Shown piece by piece: positions 60,367 through 64,000 of a stretch of 64,000 nucleotides of DNA. Within the stretch, counting starts at the first letter, position 1; each line of letters begins with the position of its first letter. The position numbers and the translations under genes are program-made. The DNA lies in assembly GCA_949775045.1 (NCBI GenBank), contig OX459097.1, positions 23,647,570 to 23,711,569 on the forward strand, given 5' to 3'. This stretch comes from Metridium senile (Eukaryota > Cnidaria > Anthozoa > Actiniaria > Metridiidae). The notes beneath the pieces were generated by a model. It made no database searches, had not been told where the DNA came from, and saw only the letters and a program-made list of their open reading frames with translations.

Positions 60367-60602
60367 TTTAAAAAATATATGATAAATTAATCAAGTGGCA
60401 GCCATATTGGTATTCGGTCACCGAGCTTTATATAGAATATCATTTAAACTGCGTAGTGTTAGTGTGTGTCTATTGAATACTTTTGTCATAGCAAAGAAAA
60501 AGATCCTCTCAAAAATATCTCTTTTCTTTTTGAAACCTTGCTCCTTAGCAACGGTTTTAGTTCGATAACTGAGGACACATTTACTTTTTCAAAATATTTT
60601 GA

Positions 60603-62710
60603 ATGGAAAACACGTGGGACAAGACCCGCTCCCGCGAACAACGACCAGCGGTAATAGCATCTAAACCGCTGACCGAAACATGGCGGACTTGTCGTACACG
60701 TGAAAAAAGAAAATTCAAAATGGCTTCTACAAGAAGACGAAGTTCGAGGCTTATAGCTAAAGAAACTACTTTAATCGACGACAAAGATGATGAACGGAGT
60801 GTTGAAGATGATAATGGCGTTGATTTAGAAGCGCTTGTTTCAAAATCTTGTGATTTTATGATGGCGAAAGTTCGTTCAAAAATGTCAACACTAGCACGAG
60901 ATGATTTTATTCCTATGAATGGCGATGTAGAAAAAATACCTTCTGCTTACAGCACTCAACCGTAAGTATTTAAACACTTTAAAGATATGTTCAATGTTTA
61001 ATTTAGCTGATTTAATTATATAGCCTGGTCATATAATGCCTTTGAAACATTTCTCAAAAATAACTTCCATGTTCTTGACAAGAATAATGATTGTAAGCAC
61101 CACGATTATTCGTGTTTAGATGTATGCTAATAATATCTTTATTACAATAACCTCCATGTTCTTGACAAGAATAATGATTGTAAGCACCACGATTATTCGT
61201 GTTTAGATGTATGCTAATAATATCTTTATTACAATAACCTCCATGTTCTTGACAAGAATAATGATTGTAAGCACCACGATTATTCGTGTTTAGATGTATG
61301 CTAATAATATCTTTATTACAATAACTTCCATGTTCTTGACAAGAATAATGATTGTAAGCACCACGATTATTCGTGTTTAGATGTATGCTAATAATATCTT
61401 TATTACAATAACTTCCATGTTCTTGACGAGAATAATGATTGTAAGCACCTCGACTATTCGTGTTTAGATGTATGCTAATAATATCTTAACCTTCAATTCA
61501 TGTTCTTCACGAGAATAATGATTGTAAGCACCTTGATTATTCGTGTTTAGATGTATGCCCATAATATCTCAACAATAACCTCCATGTTCTTGACAAGAAC
61601 AATGATTGTTAGCACCTCCATTATTGAATTCCGCCAAATATACAACAGCATCCTCGGGAACCCAGGGGTATTCTTCTGTCGCTCGTTTCTCGCTTCCACA
61701 ACATATACCCCTGGGAACGTAGTCTGTTGGAGCTTGTTCCGGAAGTCAAAATTCAAACTTATTTAACAGCTTTCTTTGAAAGGCTATCTTGATTTTCATT
61801 GGTCGACCTAATAAGGTCGACCAATCAGGAAAGAGCTGAATTTTGACTTCCGGAACAAGCTCCAACAGACTACGTTCCCAAGGGTATATGTTGTGGAAGC
61901 GAGAAACGAGCAACAGAAGAATGCCACTGGGTTCCCGAGGATGATACAACAGCTTTTTAGCATTCTGATTGGCTGTATTATATGATATGGAATAAAACAA
62001 TTTGATTGGCTCAGTTGATTTTCTCCTTTTTTTTGGTTTATAAACAGATTAATTCATGGCAAGGTAAATTCATATCTCTGTGCACCCATGTATATCTCTC
62101 CAGTGCAATTTCTAAAGTGCCTATAAACCCTGGCTGTTTGCTATTTCTATTAAAAGTACTGGTCCTAAATAACAATTTTCCAGAAGAATAAAATACTACG
62201 ATAAAAACTGTGCGTTTTATAGCGGTTTGAATATGTGTTATTTGGGCTTCCTGTGTAAAAAATTGCTGGTGACAATATCGATGACATAGTGTCCGGGATA
62301 GCGTCTTGCAAGTTTCAATAGTTTCTATCCCGGACACTACGTCATCGATACTGTCACCAGCTCATATCAATAAACTTTGATTTTTTTTACACAGGAAGCC
62401 CAAACAACACTTTTTTGGCATATTAAAACCGCTATAAAATGCACAGTTTTTATCGCAATATTTTATTCTTCTGGAAAATTGTTATTTAGGACCAGTACTT
62501 TTAATAGAAATAGCAAACAGCCAGGGTTTATAGGCACTTTAAAGATAATTTACATGCAATCTAATGTTTTGTAATTGTACATGTATCCACAGGTCAATAC
62601 AACTTGCATCAGAGCTGTTGCCAGGACAACCGGCCACTGAAATGTATTTAAACTTTGATTTGAAATCTACTACACAGCCCACAAGTAGTCTGTCGAGGGA
62701 TCTTGATAAG
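60603..62710 (+). CDS. 5' exons of an unrecognised basic protein (gene continues right)
   Basis: Exon 60603-60961 (or from ATG 60720) and exon 62593-62710. The junction CC|gtaagt to ccacag|G keeps phase 2 and reads ...STQP-SIQLASELLPG. The ATG at 60720 (TCAAAATGG) has good context and gives MASTRRRSSRLIAKE. An in-frame ATG at 60603 would add 39 residues, but the short upstream frame at 60680-60703 suggests this stretch may be 5' UTR. The N-terminus is Arg/Ser-rich, then acidic, then SCDFMMAKVRSKM. The second exon reads LASELLPGQPATEMYLNFDL and ends at a GT donor. A basic Ser/Arg start suggests a nuclear or chromatin-associated protein, but no family is recognised. Later exons were not seen before 64000. 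Confidence 0.7.
60680..60703 (+). promoter_or_regulatory. Possible upstream ORF of the 60720 gene
   Basis: ATGGCGGACTTGTCG continues to a TGA 17 nt before the ATG at 60720, giving a 7-codon frame in a strong initiation context (AACATGG). It matters only if transcription starts upstream of 60680. Confidence 0.4.
61062..61575 (+). repeat. Tandem repeat, 86-bp unit, about 6 copies
   Basis: Unit contains TCCATGTTCTTGACAAGAAT, AATGATTGTAAGCACCACG and ATTCGTGTTTAGATGTATGC, with later copies diverging. Confidence 0.95.
61648..61950. mobile_element. Foldback element, about 300 bp
   Basis: ATCCTCGGGAACCCAG at the left and CTGGGTTCCCGAGGAT at the right. The arms continue with CGCTTCCACAACATATACCC and GGAGCTTGTTCCGGAAGTC to a hairpin around GGTCGACC near 61800-61822. 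Confidence 0.85.
62108..62548. mobile_element. Foldback element, about 440 bp
   Basis: AAAGTGCCTATAAACCCTGG at the left and CCAGGGTTTATAGGCACTTT at the right. The arms continue (CAATTTTCCAGAAGAATAAA) to a central hairpin around GTCCGGGATAG and CTATCCCGGAC. It ends about 45 nt before exon 62593. Confidence 0.85.
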
Positions 62711-63057
62711 GTACATACTCTCTAAAACAATATCTACAAGTATGTATTATATGGCTACGATAGTACGCACGCTAAGATTGGCTGATTTCCGGTCTGATAT
62801 TTTCCCATCTCAGACTGTTACCATAACAACGGTCCAATATAGTTTTTTTTTTTTCAGACCAGGAAATTAAAAACAACTTGTAAAGTATTGCAATAAATAT
62901 TTTGTTAAAGTTTTGCCTTTTCATACCTGCAAAGTGTTTTTAAGCCAGTTTAGTGTGTGTTTAATGTATTTTTATTTATTCAATAATGAGAGATTCGGCG
63001 ATGAAATATTTTTTGAAGTCAATGCTACTCAAAGATATTACAGTGAGAAAGAAACCG

Positions 63058-63252
63058 TGAAAACTTTGACTTTGTTTGTTACTTTTTGTAACCCACATCC
63101 CACGAGCGAATAGATTAGAAATAAGATTTATTATGAACACTTAGTGTATTTGAACTCACTGCTTCATTTTTAGAGGTTTTGAAGCAGTAGAAGGTTCAGA
63201 AAATAATAACATGAAAAAAGTCAAGTGTTCACAGTTCGAGTATCCTCTCTGT
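63058..63252 (-). mobile_element. MITE related to 12511-12721, copy 3 (inverted)
   Basis: The minus strand shows GAGGATACTCGAACTGTG, CTTCTACTGCTTCAAAACC and TAACCCACATCCC in its complement. The right end CCTCTCTG is followed by TA. Confidence 0.8.
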
Positions 63253-63304
63253 AATCTGTTTATTATATAAAATACAAGGGGTTTTTTTCCAATATTTTTA
63301 TTTT

Positions 63305-64000
63305 AATGATAAACAGTACATCGTTTACAATTAACAAATGCAGTACTAAGTACTGTATCCTAGATTTTTGTTTTGCTATTGTTTACAATTAATAAATACA
63401 GTACTAAGTACTGTATCCTAGATTTTTGTTGTTCTATTGTTTACAATTAATAAATGCAGTACTAAGTACTTTATCCTAGATTTTTGTTTGCTATTGTTTA
63501 CAATTAATAGATGCAGTACTAAGTACTGTATCCTAGATTTTTGTTGTTCTATTGTTTGCAAATAATAAATGCAGTACTAAGTACTTTATCCTAGATTTTT
63601 GTTTGCTATTGTTTACAATTAATAAATGCAGTACTAAGTACTGTATCCTAGATTTTTGTTTTGCTATTATTTACAATTAATAAATGCAGTACTAAGTACT
63701 GTATCCTAGATTTTTGTTTTGCTATTGTTTGCAATTAATAGATGCAGTACTAAGTACTGTATCCTAGATTTTTGTTGTTCTATTATTTACAATTAATAAA
63801 TGCAGAACTAAGTACTATATCCTAGATTTTTGTTTTGCTATTGTTTACAATTAATAGATGCAGTACTAAGTACTGTATCCTAGATTTTTGTTTTGCTATT
63901 GTTTACAATTAATAAATGCAGTACTAAGTACTGTATCCTAGATTTTTGTTGTTCTATTATTTACAATTAATAAATGCAGAACTAAGTACTATATCCTAGA
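63305..64000 (+). repeat. Tandem repeat, 57-58-bp unit, about 12 copies, running off the edge
   Basis: Unit contains TTTACAATTAATAAATGCAG, the palindromic AGTACTAAGTACT and GTATCCTAGATTTTTGTT. Alternate variants GTTTTGCTATTG and GTTGTTCTATTG suggest a higher-order pattern. Confidence 0.95.

Noticed and set aside
61062..61575. CRISPR-like array
   Set aside because: The 86-bp period is a plain tandem repeat without unique spacers, in animal DNA.
61746..62000. Minus-strand frames sharing a VEARNE/VSRFHN-type stretch
   Set aside because: They are the two arms of the foldback at 61648-61950 read in different frames.

Overview
This window is animal nuclear DNA, AT-rich and very repeat-rich. Its genes have GT-AG introns and include a guanylate-binding-protein GTPase, a T-box transcription factor, an intronless TPR-CHAT protein and tRNA-derived SINEs. 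This gene mix, especially the TPR-CHAT protein with GBP, together with abundant foldback elements, suggests a marine invertebrate, most plausibly a cnidarian. That assignment is an inference from gene content. There is nothing bacterial, no CRISPR array and no operon.

Five gene models are supported. (1) On the plus strand at 10-11906 lie the last 21 recognisable exons of a GBP-family large GTPase (616 codons in the window, phases compatible at every junction); its 5' part lies left of the window. (2) On the minus strand at 20168-16233 is a complete four-exon gene for a 236-aa coiled-coil protein with a C-terminal membrane anchor. (3) On the plus strand at 31587-35483 is an intronless 1298-aa TPR-CHAT protein with a His/Cys catalytic pair and a tandem triplication inside the CHAT region. 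(4) On the minus strand at 57191-45442 is a divergent T-box factor (four exons, complete T-box, two eh1-like motifs) whose 3' end was not found. (5) On the plus strand, from 60603 or 60720 to 62710, are the first two exons of an unrecognised basic, probably nuclear protein that runs off the right edge. A 5'-truncated LINE 3' end is at 40608-40840.

The rest is repeats. GBP introns are filled with GAT/ATC trinucleotide tracts, foldback elements and SINEs, and two introns hold duplicated exon fragments. Two very large foldback elements (13452-15532 and 26881-30095) are flanked by TTAA. The first sits in a tandem repeat whose neighbouring copies show the empty site. A nested set of TIR insertions occupies 22385-24588, and its empty site survives in a diverged duplicate at 25888-25925. 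A 51-bp minisatellite occurs at three places in both orientations. Tandem arrays of about 111 bp and 69-76 bp, several associated with a hammerhead-ribozyme-like core, are scattered from 17.3 kb to 60.4 kb.

Two genes, GBP and TPR-CHAT, belong to families linked elsewhere to cell-autonomous defence and regulated proteolysis. The window gives no direct sign that they are co-regulated. All exon models are read by eye from splice signals, phase and family resemblance, without transcripts or database searches.
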